A stretch of DNA of 39,315 nucleotides, taken from Candidatus Saccharimonadota bacterium (GTDB taxonomy: Bacteria; Patescibacteriota; Saccharimonadia; Saccharimonadales; UBA10212). The notes beneath the pieces are model-generated. The model saw only the letters and a program-made list of their open reading frames with translations, made no database searches and was not told where the DNA came from. Where the stretch lies: NCBI GenBank assembly GCA_016187175.1, contig JACPKG010000012.1:1-39315 (forward strand), in the 5' to 3' direction. Of the stretch, positions 1 through 9,502 are shown piece by piece (within the stretch, counting starts at the first letter, position 1; every line of letters starts with the position of its first letter). The position numbers and the translations under genes are program-made.

Positions 1-2
1 TG

Positions 3-488
3 GCTATAGGCCTTGATAAGCCACTAAATAAATTTCTGGATAGCTTGGATAAACGTGGACGTGAACGAGAAATAAAGCGTGTTATTAAATACATGAAACA
101 GAAACATCTGATAGATTACAGTTCAGCCGAGAGATTTGAACACGGTATCACTATTACCAAAAAAGGTCGTGCAAGACTTGCCCACAGTCATTTTAAGTCC
201 TTGCGTATAGCTAGACCCGATAACTGGGACGCAAAATGGCGATTGGTAGTTTTTGACATACCCGAAGATCGTAAATTAAGACGTGATGCTCTAACCGCTA
301 AACTCTACAGGCTTGATTTTCGACCTCTTCAAAGAAGTGTGTGGATCCATCCCTTCCCTTGCCATGAAGAGATTCAGGCGGTTGTGCTTTATTACAAGCT
401 AGAAAATTACGTGACCTATATTGAGACCAGCTACATTGATAAACCGGATAAACTTAAGGCTTTGTTTCACAATCTTCTCAAAAGCTAG
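3..488 (+). CDS. PaaX-like wHTH / Cas2-like ferredoxin-fold domain protein (5' truncated by window edge)
   Basis: The reading frame is open upstream of the called TTG at 45 to the window edge (…AIGLDKPLNKFLDSLDKRGRERE…). The C-terminal half 'KWRLVVFDIPEDRKLRRDALTAKLYRLDFRPLQRSVWIHPF' is typical of the Cas2-like domain of PaaX-type regulators. Confidence 0.75.
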   Translation, partial: AIGLDKPLNKFLDSLDKRGREREIKRVIKYMKQKHLIDYSSAERFEHGITITKKGRARLAHSHFKSLRIARPDNWDAKWRLVVFDIPEDRKLRRDALTAKLYRLDFRPLQRSVWIHPFPCHEEIQAVVLYYKLENYVTYIETSYIDKPDKLKALFHNLLKS

Positions 489-518
489 AACAAAACTCAG
501 CGATCGCTGAGTTTTGTT
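489..518. repeat. 30-bp perfect palindrome AACAAAACTCAGCGATCGCTGAGTTTTGTT, possibly a bidirectional terminator between convergent genes
   Basis: Perfect inverted repeat directly after the stop codon. A second diverged copy lies at 31593-31622. Confidence 0.85.
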
Positions 519-620
519 AGAAATTTAGGAAAGTCATTTAAGACATGGCCTTAGCGACCCAAATCGTGTATGTCTTGTGCGTATTTTCAGCGTTTGTAGT
601 CGGCCCTTGAGTTTCCAATT

Positions 621-1157
621 TTAGCCGTTGTCAATGCAGTAAAAGGTATTAGATCTATCTAGGGCAATAACGAAAGCGTAGGAGCGGGCATTAACACCGC
701 CGCCGGAGCCGGCCTGGACACCTTCGCCATTGCAGCGGTTACCTACAGAGATCCAGGCATTACCTTGGGCCCATGTAATAACTGCGCTGCTGGTCGAGAT
801 ATTAATGGCCGTATTGCTACCAGTAGAGGGATCGTTAATGTTGACCGGCGGATTGGCTCCGGTAATATAGCGACTCAACCAGTCTCCGCATTGGCCTGTA
901 CCCGAGAGTGATGTACAGTTTTGGTAAGAATTGGTAACGCCGCCAAACGGGTACTTTCCTTGATTATTGCCAGCGTAGCTTTCCAGTTCCGATTTTAGAC
1001 GAGAAACTATATTTTGACGCTGGTTATCTCGGGTGTTACGTTGTAGCTGGGGTACGGCAATGAAGACGATAGCTAAAATTAAACCGGCAATTGCCAGTAC
1101 GATCATTACCTCGATTATGGTAAAGCCGGCAGGGTTTCTATTGTTTAGGTTCTTCAT
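621..1157 (-). CDS. Type IV prepilin-like protein
   Basis: Class III signal/N-methylation motif 'GFTIIEVMIVLAIAGLILAIVFIAVP'; last gene of the pil operon. Confidence 0.93.
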   Translation of the reverse strand: MKNLNNRNPAGFTIIEVMIVLAIAGLILAIVFIAVPQLQRNTRDNQRQNIVSRLKSELESYAGNNQGKYPFGGVTNSYQNCTSLSGTGQCGDWLSRYITGANPPVNINDPSTGSNTAINISTSSAVITWAQGNAWISVGNRCNGEGVQAGSGGGVNARSYAFVIALDRSNTFYCIDNG

Positions 1158-1255
1158 CTGTTTTTTTCAGCCCCCCCAAGTGATTATGTTTAAACTTCTT
1201 ATGTTTACATACTAGATTTATGCATATAAAAATGCAAGCAGTTTTAGGGTGAGTC

Positions 1256-2473
1256 CTAGCGGGGCGCCGAAAATTTGCCGCCCAACGAATAAATCGGCAG
1301 CAGTACAGCGGCCACGATTATTAAAGCCAAAATACCGACAACTATCATAAGAACCGGTTCAATAATGGTTGATACGGATTTAATTTGGCTGTCCACTTCC
1401 TTTTCGTAATAGTCAGCTACTTTAGCCATCATGTCCTCTAGCTCGCCGGACTGCTCGCCAATATGTATCATGTTGGGCACCAGCTCTAGAAAATACGGGT
1501 CACCTTCTAAGCTGGCGGAGAGGGTTTTACCACCCTTAACTTGTTCAGCCGCCCTATGAATTGAGGCGGCAACCTGACTGTTGCCTACGGCTTCGGCGGT
1601 TGTATTTAACATCTGGATCATCGGTACCCCGCTGCCTATTAAAGTAGAAGCGGTCCGGGCAAACCGGGCCATGTATAACTTCCTAAACAGAGGTGCTACA
1701 GGCCAAGCGCGCAGTTTTATCTGATCAAGTACTTGTTTGCCCTTGGGGGTACGTAGCCAGCGCCGCGTTACTACAATTCCTACTACTAAAACCAGGATCA
1801 ACACCCACCAAAAGTCAACTATAAAATTAGCAGTCCCTACCAACCATAGCGTAATAAACGGTAGTTTAACCCCCGGCAGACTTTTATAAAGGTTCTCGAC
1901 TTGAGGTAAAACAGTGGTCATCATAAAAATAACCAAAGCAAAAAGCACCAAAAGCACAATTGCCGGATACATCATGGCCCCCCGCACCTTCGACAGAACC
2001 TCGGCATCCTTCTCCTGTTGGGCGGCTAAACGTTCAAGTGATAGGTGCAGCTTGCCAGAGGTTTCGCCGGCAGCTATGAGGCTGACGTATACTCCATCAA
2101 AAACTGATGAGTGCTTAGCTAGAGACGAGGCAAGGGGAGCACCAGCTTCGATGTCTGTAATTATTGCGTCAATAATCGCTTGTAGTGCCTTGTTGGCGGT
2201 CTGGCCCCGGACAGTATTTAAACTCTGCAGCAGCGGCAGACCAGCGTTAATCAAAGTCGACAGCTGGCGCGAGAAAATTACCCGCTCCTTGGCAGGTACA
2301 CGATTGCGAAAACCGACTCCCGGCTTCCTGGTCTTTAGACCGATTTCTAAAGGTATGAAGCCACGCTCAATTAAGAGTTTGCCAGCGGCTTGTTCATTTT
2401 CGGCTTCAATTTCGGCCTTAACTTTCTGGCCGGTTTGGGTATTGCGCGCCGTATAGGTAAAACTCTGCATCAC
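1256..2473 (-). CDS. pilC: Type IV pilus inner-membrane platform protein PilC
   Basis: GspF/PilC architecture: 'FSRQLSTLINAGLPLLQSL', 'MIHIGEQSGELEDMMAKVADYYEKEVD'. Confidence 0.95.
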   Translation of the reverse strand: MMQSFTYTARNTQTGQKVKAEIEAENEQAAGKLLIERGFIPLEIGLKTRKPGVGFRNRVPAKERVIFSRQLSTLINAGLPLLQSLNTVRGQTANKALQAIIDAIITDIEAGAPLASSLAKHSSVFDGVYVSLIAAGETSGKLHLSLERLAAQQEKDAEVLSKVRGAMMYPAIVLLVLFALVIFMMTTVLPQVENLYKSLPGVKLPFITLWLVGTANFIVDFWWVLILVLVVGIVVTRRWLRTPKGKQVLDQIKLRAWPVAPLFRKLYMARFARTASTLIGSGVPMIQMLNTTAEAVGNSQVAASIHRAAEQVKGGKTLSASLEGDPYFLELVPNMIHIGEQSGELEDMMAKVADYYEKEVDSQIKSVSTIIEPVLMIVVGILALIIVAAVLLPIYSLGGKFSAPR

Positions 2474-2493
2474 ACTCTGCCTAGCGTCGGCTC

Positions 2494-2590
2494 GATTATC
2501 AATTGGCGATTATCAATTGGCAATGAATTATCAATGATCAATGACAAATGATCAATTAATGGTAAATGGTAAATGGTAAATGGTAAATGG
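2494..2590. repeat. 7-nt-period degenerate array (GATTATC/AATTGGC, AATGATC, then ATGGTAA x4)
   Basis: Direct reading: GATTATC AATTGGC GATTATC AATTGGC … AATGATC AATGACA AATGATC … ATGGTAA ATGGTAA ATGGTAA. Confidence 0.85.
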
Positions 2591-2608
2591 AGTGACGGAG
2601 TCACGATG

Positions 2609-3676
2609 TTAGCCTCTCATCAGCCGGTCAAGTTCTTCTATATCAACCGCGAAGTTACGGGCTTCGTCATAGCTGACTATCCCAGAGTGAATCATGCTAA
2701 CAAGTGTTTTATCCATGCTTTGCATCCCGTACTCACTACCGGTTTGGATGACAGCATCCAGTTGGTAATTCTTACCTTCGCGAATAATATTACGAACGGC
2801 TGGTGTAGCAATCAAAATTTCCGTGGCTGGCGCTCGGCCGCTGCCAAGTGCCGGAATCAAGCGCTGCGAACAGATAGCCATCAAAATGTTGCCCAGTTGG
2901 GCCCGGACCTGCGGTTGCTGATGTGGCGGAAAAACGTCAATCATGCGGTCAATGCTCTGGCTGGCACTGTTGGTATGAAGAGTGGCAAAAACTAAATGGC
3001 CTGTTTCGGCTATCGTAATGGCAGCAGCGATAGTTTCTAAATCGCGCATCTCACCAATCAAAACAACGTCTGGGTCTTCGCGCAGCGCAGATCTAAGAGC
3101 CGCCGAAAAACTGTAGGTATCATAATGTACCTCTCTTTGCACCACCACCGCTTTTTTAGACTGGTGAGTATATTCAATTGGATCCTCCACGGTAATAATG
3201 TGCACTGCGCGCTCGTTATTTATCTTGTCAATTAAAGCTGCCAACGTTGAAGATTTACCCGAACCGGTAGGACCCGTTACTAAAACTAGGCCGCGTGGGT
3301 AATTAGCAAAATTATTAAGCACTTTGGGTAGTCCTAGTTGCTCGATAGATCGGATCTCATTGGAGATTAAACGCATAGCAGCAGCTAAATTGCCTCGTTC
3401 ATGAAAGGCATTGACTCGAAAACGTCCAATGTCACCGAAGGCAAAAGAAAAATCAAACTCTTTATCCCGCAGCAAGATTTGTTTTTGGTCTTCGTCAAGT
3501 AACGAAAAAACCATCGTTTCAACCACCTGTTCATTCAAAGAGGTGGCATTTTGACTAGGAGTCAAGCGGCCGTCAATACGAATCATGGCCGGCAAACCTA
3601 CTTGCAGGTGCAGGTCAGACGCCTTGCGCTTCACGACTTCATCAAGCAGAATCTCAATCTTTGGTTGCGCCTGCAT
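2609..3676 (-). CDS. pilT: Type IV pilus twitching ATPase PilT
   Basis: Walker A 'GPTGSGKSSTLAALID', 'LREDPDVVLIGEMRDLETI', 'ATLHTNSA'. Confidence 0.95.
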   Translation of the reverse strand: MQAQPKIEILLDEVVKRKASDLHLQVGLPAMIRIDGRLTPSQNATSLNEQVVETMVFSLLDEDQKQILLRDKEFDFSFAFGDIGRFRVNAFHERGNLAAAMRLISNEIRSIEQLGLPKVLNNFANYPRGLVLVTGPTGSGKSSTLAALIDKINNERAVHIITVEDPIEYTHQSKKAVVVQREVHYDTYSFSAALRSALREDPDVVLIGEMRDLETIAAAITIAETGHLVFATLHTNSASQSIDRMIDVFPPHQQPQVRAQLGNILMAICSQRLIPALGSGRAPATEILIATPAVRNIIREGKNYQLDAVIQTGSEYGMQSMDKTLVSMIHSGIVSYDEARNFAVDIEELDRLMRG

Positions 3677-3697
3677 CTTTATTCCCCACCATTTTTC

Positions 3698-5488
3698 CTA
3701 CGCATCTATTGATGCAACTCGATTAACTTCTAGCAGCGTGGTCAAACCCGCTAAAGCCTTTAGGTAACCATCTTGGCGCATGGTGATCATACCTTGGGTG
3801 ATAGCCATTTGCTGAATCATAGTACTAGTGGCCCTTTTTAAGATTAAATCTTGAATCTGGTCCGTAACTTGAAACACTTCATAAAGGCCCATGCGTCCAG
3901 AAAGCCCCGATTTATTCTCGGGCAAGGGCTTTCCCTTAACCAAAGTATAAGCGTTTTGGCTGGCAAGTGGCAAGTTAGAGTAGCCTAAGTCCTGGCCAAC
4001 CGAACTGACTTCGGCGGATGTCTTAGGCAGCAAGTGGCCAATGGCTGTCTTGATGGCTTTTGTTTCAGCCGGACTTGATTTATAAGTTTCACCGCCGGGC
4101 ACAACTCGGCGCACCAAGCGTTGGCCGATAACAGTGTGTACTGTACTGGCAATTAAAAATGGCTCCACGCCCATGTCCAGCAGCCGCGGCAAAATACCGG
4201 CAGCCGAGTTTGTGTGCAGCGTGCTAAAAACCAGATGTCCCGTTAACGCCGCCTGGACTGCTAGGTTAGCCGTTTCTTTGTCGCGGATCTCGCCGACCAT
4301 GACCACATCAGGGTCTTGCCGCAATACTGACCGCAGACCAGTGGCAAAAGTTAAACCGACATCGGGGTTCATCTGAATCTGGTTAACACCTTCGATTTTA
4401 TATTCAACCGGGTCTTCTAGCGTGACTATATTAACGGAGTCAGTTTTTATTTCCTGAATCATGGCATACATTGAAGTCGATTTCCCGGAACCTGTGGGTC
4501 CTGACGTCAAAATCATGCCATGAGGTTGCTTTAAACCTTGACGTATCAGACGCAGAGCTCTGCCTATGTACCCCATATCTTCGAGCCTCATGCTGGTACC
4601 AGTTTTGTCCAGTAAACGCAGTACGACTTGCTCCCCCCAGACGGTAGGACTTATGGCCACACGCACATCTATGGGCCGGCCGCTGGCAGAAATAGAAAAC
4701 TGTCCGTCTTGCGGAATACGGTGTTCGTCGATTTTTAGGTTGGCCAGTATTTTAATACGGCTAATTAACGGCGGTTCCGCGCTTTTTGGTAGCTTCATGA
4801 CTTCACGCAGTACGCCGTCAACCCGACAGCGGATTTTTAACTCCCCTTCTAAGGGTTCTATATGAATATCACTAGCTCGATTCTTGACAGCGTAATCCAT
4901 CATAGCGCTAAGCGCTTTGCTAATCGGCGAGTCTTGGACAATGGTTTGAACCGTTTGACTAGGGGTACCAACTTCAGTTACGGATGGCTCAGAAGCCTCA
5001 GCCTCTATCTCTTGGGGTAAGCTTAACATGCTACTTATGCGCTTAGCGCTATCATACTGCCCAAGTACATGACGAATACCCGATTCGCTAGCAACATAAA
5101 CTTTTAAGGGTCGGCCTATTTTATTACTCAAGAAGTCTACGGCTTGTACGTTGTCGGCATCCAGCATGGCTACCACCAAGCGGTGCTGCATTTCGCCAAG
5201 CGGTACGGCCATATAACGGCCAGCTATATCTTGGGGCAGTAGCTCAAGTACCCTGGGGTTAATATGGGCATTGCTTAAATTTACATAAGGGATGTTGCTA
5301 ACGTTAGCTAAAGTCTTGGTCAGTTGTTCATCAGTTATATGACCCTCTTTAAGAAGCAGGCTAAAGACCGACTGGTTTTGTTTTTTGGCTTGACTTTTTA
5401 TAAGGTTAAGCTGGCCGTCAGATATAAGGCCGTCAGTAACTAGCTGTTCTTCCACATTTTGTTGAGTGGTAGTCGATAAAACATTCAC
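3698..5488 (-). CDS. pilB: Type IV pilus assembly ATPase PilB (GspE family, N-terminal MshEN-like region)
   Basis: 'GPTGSGKSTSMYAMI', 'LRQDPDVVMVGEIRDKETANLAVQAALTGHLVFSTLHTN'. Confidence 0.95.
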   Translation of the reverse strand: MNVLSTTTQQNVEEQLVTDGLISDGQLNLIKSQAKKQNQSVFSLLLKEGHITDEQLTKTLANVSNIPYVNLSNAHINPRVLELLPQDIAGRYMAVPLGEMQHRLVVAMLDADNVQAVDFLSNKIGRPLKVYVASESGIRHVLGQYDSAKRISSMLSLPQEIEAEASEPSVTEVGTPSQTVQTIVQDSPISKALSAMMDYAVKNRASDIHIEPLEGELKIRCRVDGVLREVMKLPKSAEPPLISRIKILANLKIDEHRIPQDGQFSISASGRPIDVRVAISPTVWGEQVVLRLLDKTGTSMRLEDMGYIGRALRLIRQGLKQPHGMILTSGPTGSGKSTSMYAMIQEIKTDSVNIVTLEDPVEYKIEGVNQIQMNPDVGLTFATGLRSVLRQDPDVVMVGEIRDKETANLAVQAALTGHLVFSTLHTNSAAGILPRLLDMGVEPFLIASTVHTVIGQRLVRRVVPGGETYKSSPAETKAIKTAIGHLLPKTSAEVSSVGQDLGYSNLPLASQNAYTLVKGKPLPENKSGLSGRMGLYEVFQVTDQIQDLILKRATSTMIQQMAITQGMITMRQDGYLKALAGLTTLLEVNRVASIDA

Positions 5489-5512
5489 GCGTTAGTCACC
5501 CCTTGCCTGCAT

Positions 5513-5779
5513 TTACTGACTCCGGTTACTGAAAGGCGCATTGTTTTGGGTATTACCAATTTGAACCGGTTGGGCAGGATCAAGGGCGTTGGTATTAAGA
5601 AAATATTTGTAAGCCGGATCGTTCTTAATATCGGGCAATGAAGTGCCAATAGGCTCAACTACTGGTACCTTGGAGCTTTGTTGGTGGGGGGCGCTGAAAA
5701 AAAGACTGGCGATTATTAAAGAAATAACACCTGTTAGCGCCGCTACTGTAGCTAAAGCGGTCAGATCTTTACGATTCAT
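5513..5779 (-). CDS. Small single-TM protein inside the pil operon
   Basis: 88 aa with an N-terminal TM segment 'LTALATVAALTGVISLIIASLFF'; position between pilO and pilB. Confidence 0.7.
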   Translation of the reverse strand: MNRKDLTALATVAALTGVISLIIASLFFSAPHQQSSKVPVVEPIGTSLPDIKNDPAYKYFLNTNALDPAQPVQIGNTQNNAPFSNRSQ

Positions 5780-6463
5780 CTAACGTATCTCCTTGGTATT
5801 GGTCATTAAGGATTTAGCCGGCTGATAATAAGTACTCAGCACAGTTGATATAACTAGGTTAGATTCACTGCCAGAAAGCGACAACTTGCTAATATCAAAT
5901 GGTCTAATTGATCTCTCAAAATCCTTAATCAGCGCCTGAGCGTTATGGTAGCCGCCATTACCACTAACTGACAGGTCGATTTTGACAGGCTGCGGATTAG
6001 CCGACGGCGTACTTGTTAAAGTCGAAGATAGGTCGGAGCCGCCAATGGAGGGGCTACCAATACTATTATTAGTTAGAATCTTAGAAACACTTGTTAGCAA
6101 GGCCGGAAAATCATAACTAGTTGGCAACGCATCCAGCACAATGCGACCGTTAGTGCCATCGGGTGGCGAAGCATTAGGGCTAGGATCGTTTTTACCACCG
6201 AGGATGTTAGCCGGACTGGCGCCTTCAAAAACGTCATTATATTGAGTAACTAAAGTGTTCGCTTGTTTAATATTTTCTTCAATCTGCTTGGTGGCCGCAT
6301 GTCGGGCATTAACCACACGGTTTTGATAGGCAAATCGGCCAAGCAACGCCTTTGTGCTAACTAAAGAAAAAACCACGATCATCGTGGACAGCGCAATTAT
6401 CAACATCATTCTGGATTGACTTTTGTCTATCTGCAGGCTTTTTTTCGATAATTTAATATTCAT
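5780..6463 (-). CDS. pilO: PilO-like pilus alignment protein
   Basis: Follows pilN; one N-terminal TM plus coiled coil and ferredoxin-like C-terminus. I prefer the internal start MNIKLSKKS (6463) to the called start at 6517, which overlaps pilN. Confidence 0.7.
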   Translation of the reverse strand: MNIKLSKKSLQIDKSQSRMMLIIALSTMIVVFSLVSTKALLGRFAYQNRVVNARHAATKQIEENIKQANTLVTQYNDVFEGASPANILGGKNDPSPNASPPDGTNGRIVLDALPTSYDFPALLTSVSKILTNNSIGSPSIGGSDLSSTLTSTPSANPQPVKIDLSVSGNGGYHNAQALIKDFERSIRPFDISKLSLSGSESNLVISTVLSTYYQPAKSLMTNTKEIR

Positions 6464-6464
6464 G

Positions 6465-7172
6465 TTACCTGCCGCCTGTCTGATCTTTAAATATCGCATT
6501 ACCGGCATCATTAACACCCCTCCTAGTAGTAGTTAGCGTCGGCACCGATAGTTTAGGTTCTTGGGGATTTCCTTGATCGTCCAGCAGGTTGTTAGCAAAA
6601 AGCTGGGGGTCGAATTGGATATCTAGGCTATAACTGACGTTACTTGGGTTAATGGCAAAGGCGCTTTCCACGACTGACGGAAAGGCTGTTTGGTTGCTGT
6701 CATCTGTACCGATCTTAAAGGTGGTGAACTTAAGAGTATCGATGAATGTGTTGACTGTTTTCTGAGAGTCGGCGTTACCCGATACGCCCATAGTATTAGT
6801 TGATAAATCCATGTCTAGTTTACCAATGCTGGCGCTGGCAGGTGTTACCTGAGATAAATAAGTAAAAATGCGGGAAGTTATATGTTTACTCTGATGTAAG
6901 CCTACCAGGGTTTGGAGTTGGTTTTGAATAGTTATAACCTGCTCTAAATTGGGAATATTCTGCAGCCGCTGGCTGGCAGCGTTTTGAGCTTTGGCGGCGT
7001 TATTCAGCTGCGTTTTCTGGACTACGCCAACCATGATTAACATAACTAAAAAGAGAGTCAGTGATACAGCGCTAGCCATAATGGCCGCCTTAAAAACCAA
7101 ACTCTGGAGGCGCCTGGCCTTATCAAACCGCTGCTTAGTATCGGGCAATAAATTGAATTGGAGTCTGGTCAT
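6465..7172 (-). CDS. pilN: PilN-like pilus assembly protein
   Basis: 'MTRLQFNLLPDTKQRFD' N-terminus (LLP motif), single TM, follows pilM. Confidence 0.78.
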   Translation of the reverse strand: MTRLQFNLLPDTKQRFDKARRLQSLVFKAAIMASAVSLTLFLVMLIMVGVVQKTQLNNAAKAQNAASQRLQNIPNLEQVITIQNQLQTLVGLHQSKHITSRIFTYLSQVTPASASIGKLDMDLSTNTMGVSGNADSQKTVNTFIDTLKFTTFKIGTDDSNQTAFPSVVESAFAINPSNVSYSLDIQFDPQLFANNLLDDQGNPQEPKLSVPTLTTTRRGVNDAGNAIFKDQTGGR

Positions 7173-8209
7173 ATTTCCCTCTCCGCCAACCCAACGGCTA
7201 CGGCAAAATGGTTGGAAACTGCCAGCACTTCATTTTGCCGGGCGGGCGGCACGCTGACGTTACGCCAGGCATTACCAATTTCGACATTGATATGAAATTT
7301 ATTGGCTAAATAAAGTGGCAGTTCGGGCAACGTCGAAGCGCCACCGGTTACAACTATCCTTTCCAGCTTGATACCACTGTACCTCTCGGCAAAGAATTTT
7401 ATGGATTTTTCGATTTCACCTACTAAAGTGTCAACAGTTCCGATGATGGCACTATAGACTTTGCCCTCTAGCTTATCGTGACTGAGACCAAATTTAAATA
7501 CAAATTGCTCGGCCTGAGCTGGTTCAACCCCTAAAGTCTGAGCTGCTGCCGTGATAAAAGCCTGCTGGCCTATGGGAATAGCACGTGATAGGCGCGGTGC
7601 GCCGGCGCTGACTATTACTATGTCGGTAGTGGCACTGCCAACGTCCAGCACCATACAAGGCGCAGTAGTTGCGGTAGAAGTAACAGCCCGCACTAAGGCC
7701 AGGCTATCGGGCTCAAAGGCAATCACATTTAAACCTACTAACTCTAACATCTCCAGCCGTTTTTCGATAAAATCATTGGGTACGCTGGACAGTAAAACCT
7801 CGACTTTTTGAGCGTCCTTGGGCGAGTTGCCAATAACTGCCCAGTCAACCTTGGACTCTGCCAAAGGGGTGGGAATATAAGTATCTACTTGGTAATGTAT
7901 GACTTTGGCTAGTTCTTCAGCCGGCAGGCGACCTATATCAATAACTGTTGTAAATACGTGGTTTGAAGGTAAATTAACAGCTACGTTTTTCGTTGAAATC
8001 TTAACTTGCTCAATCAGTCTTAAAATTGTCTGAGCTACTCTTTGTCGATCAGTTTTAGAATCACTTAGTGCCATAGTGCCCGCAAAAGGGGCTTGACCGT
8101 AACTATCTAGCGTTTTGAAAGGTCCCTGTCCTCTTAGCTGCACTACTCTCACTGCGCTGACTCCCATGTCTAAACCAAAGAAGTCCGAAGTCCCACTCAT
8201 TAAATGCAT
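7169..8209 (-). CDS. pilM: PilM, actin-like type IV pilus assembly protein
   Basis: 'FFGLDMGVSAVRVVQLRG', 'MVLDVGSATTDIVIVSAG', 'IVVTGGASTLPELPLYLANKF'. Confidence 0.92.
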   Translation of the reverse strand: MHLMSGTSDFFGLDMGVSAVRVVQLRGQGPFKTLDSYGQAPFAGTMALSDSKTDRQRVAQTILRLIEQVKISTKNVAVNLPSNHVFTTVIDIGRLPAEELAKVIHYQVDTYIPTPLAESKVDWAVIGNSPKDAQKVEVLLSSVPNDFIEKRLEMLELVGLNVIAFEPDSLALVRAVTSTATTAPCMVLDVGSATTDIVIVSAGAPRLSRAIPIGQQAFITAAAQTLGVEPAQAEQFVFKFGLSHDKLEGKVYSAIIGTVDTLVGEIEKSIKFFAERYSGIKLERIVVTGGASTLPELPLYLANKFHINVEIGNAWRNVSVPPARQNEVLAVSNHFAVAVGLAEREI

Positions 8210-8250
8210 AATTGCTTCCGATTATAGCATGAGCGTTTTGCTTTAACCCC

Positions 8251-9396
8251 CTAAAAAACTGGCGGTAGAGCAATAAGACTATTGATTTTCGGACCAGTAG
8301 TTGGCGTTGGGTTAAAGAACGGCCCGCCGATAGTCATAGCCGGACTGTAATTGATAACTTCGGCTATATTGGAGTTGCCAATGCCTTCACTTGGAGTATC
8401 TTCACTAGTAGAAGCACTGGCCACGTCGCCCTTAACCCGCATAAAATTGACCTGCTTGGCCACCAACGCCCCATTAATTACCAATTGATTAGTGCAGGCG
8501 GTAGCTGGGAAGGTGTAGTGAATCGGATCGGTATTGTTAAGATGACAAGTCCATATATCACCAGCCGTCGTGCTGTTGCTGAGTGGTTGAGCAATATAAA
8601 GTCCGTCCAGTTGAGTAACGCCTGGATCTATGTAAATGTTCCCCTTGGCTACAAGTGCAAATTTGGGCACATTGTTGACTTTATCAAGCTGATAGACAAT
8701 ATTCTGACCGATAAACACGTTACCATCAACGTAAATGGTTATTTTAATACCCAGCCCTAAAGTCACTACTGAGTTGTTCAACGCATAGTTGGTACCGCCG
8801 CCAGCCGAAGCTGTATAGACGCCGGAAGGCGTAGATGAACTAAGAGAAGCTAGTCCTGGGGGCGCCGGACTTGGCAGCTTGCTGTAGTAGTCAGGAATGC
8901 AGTTGCTCTGACGTACGCTACCATCAAATTTACCTCCCCACACAGTGGCAGTGCTGCCATCATTGGCAAATGTCAGTAAGTTTCTTGAGGTGGGAGCGGT
9001 TAACGCTTGCGCCCCGGCACTGTAAAAGCCATACAGCTCCGGATCAGAACCTTCAATAATACCAAGAGCAAAGACACCAAATTGTGAGCTGGCACCGCCA
9101 GCCGAGCGGCCAGCACCGTCTTTTTTAGCGTAACTCAAAATACCGCCAGTGCGATCATCGCGGCTAAAGCCAGAAGCTGGATCGGAGTAGTTCGGATCTT
9201 GATATTTAGAGTCGGTGGACGTATCGCAACTGGTTCCCGAATTAAACCAGCCGCCGCTAAACACATCCGACCCATAGGTTTTAAAATATGGTTTAGTCAC
9301 AGCCAGTACTGGTACGGCGGTCACTAAAATACTAAAACAGCAGGCTAAAGCCGTAGAAACTATTTTTTGTCTTTTAGTGATCTGGGCTGACCCCAT
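8251..9396 (-). CDS. Secreted protein of unknown function, upstream of the pil operon
   Basis: N-terminal signal/TM segment; Cys-containing, Gly/Ser-rich repeated beta-like segments ('VDGNVFIGQNIVYQ…FALVAKGNIYIDPGVTQLDGLYIAQP'). Confidence 0.75.
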   Translation of the reverse strand: MGSAQITKRQKIVSTALACCFSILVTAVPVLAVTKPYFKTYGSDVFSGGWFNSGTSCDTSTDSKYQDPNYSDPASGFSRDDRTGGILSYAKKDGAGRSAGGASSQFGVFALGIIEGSDPELYGFYSAGAQALTAPTSRNLLTFANDGSTATVWGGKFDGSVRQSNCIPDYYSKLPSPAPPGLASLSSSTPSGVYTASAGGGTNYALNNSVVTLGLGIKITIYVDGNVFIGQNIVYQLDKVNNVPKFALVAKGNIYIDPGVTQLDGLYIAQPLSNSTTAGDIWTCHLNNTDPIHYTFPATACTNQLVINGALVAKQVNFMRVKGDVASASTSEDTPSEGIGNSNIAEVINYSPAMTIGGPFFNPTPTTGPKINSLIALPPVF

Positions 9397-9502
9397 CCCG
9401 TTAGAACCTCACCCTTGGTTTACGATGGTTGTTTATCGCTGGATATCCAAATTGCCTCCGACATAAGGTGTGGCTGAAAGTTGCAGGCTGAGGTCTAACG
9501 GG
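9397..9502 (-). promoter_or_regulatory. Leader-like RNA element, copy B, ending at the ATG of the secreted protein gene
   Basis: On the minus strand CCGTTAGACCTCA pairs with TGAGG(U)UCUAACGG next to the start codon. ~82% identical by hand alignment to 33392-33500 (19 differences over 105 nt). Confidence 0.72.

Noticed and set aside
489-518. Considered as a plain intrinsic terminator or HIP1-like GCGATCGC site only
   Set aside because: No U-tract follows, and a covarying second copy in truB shows it is a repeat family. The terminator role is kept as a secondary possibility.
2494-2590. CRISPR-like array
   Set aside because: Units are 7 nt without spacers; no direct repeats of 24-37 nt and no cas genes in the window.
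2573-2995. Plus-strand ORF 140 aa (and many other ORFs from the track antisense to pil genes, pilB, ftsK, rnj, pnp)
   Set aside because: Fully antisense to confidently identified conserved genes; translations show no family features. The start of this one is made from ATGGTAA repeat units.
9397-9502. Known riboswitch classes (TPP, FMN, cobalamin, SAM, glycine, c-di-GMP, preQ1, ZTP, THF, fluoride, T-box)
   Set aside because: None of the core sequences I know for these classes is present. Recorded as an unrecognised element; an Rfam scan is still required.
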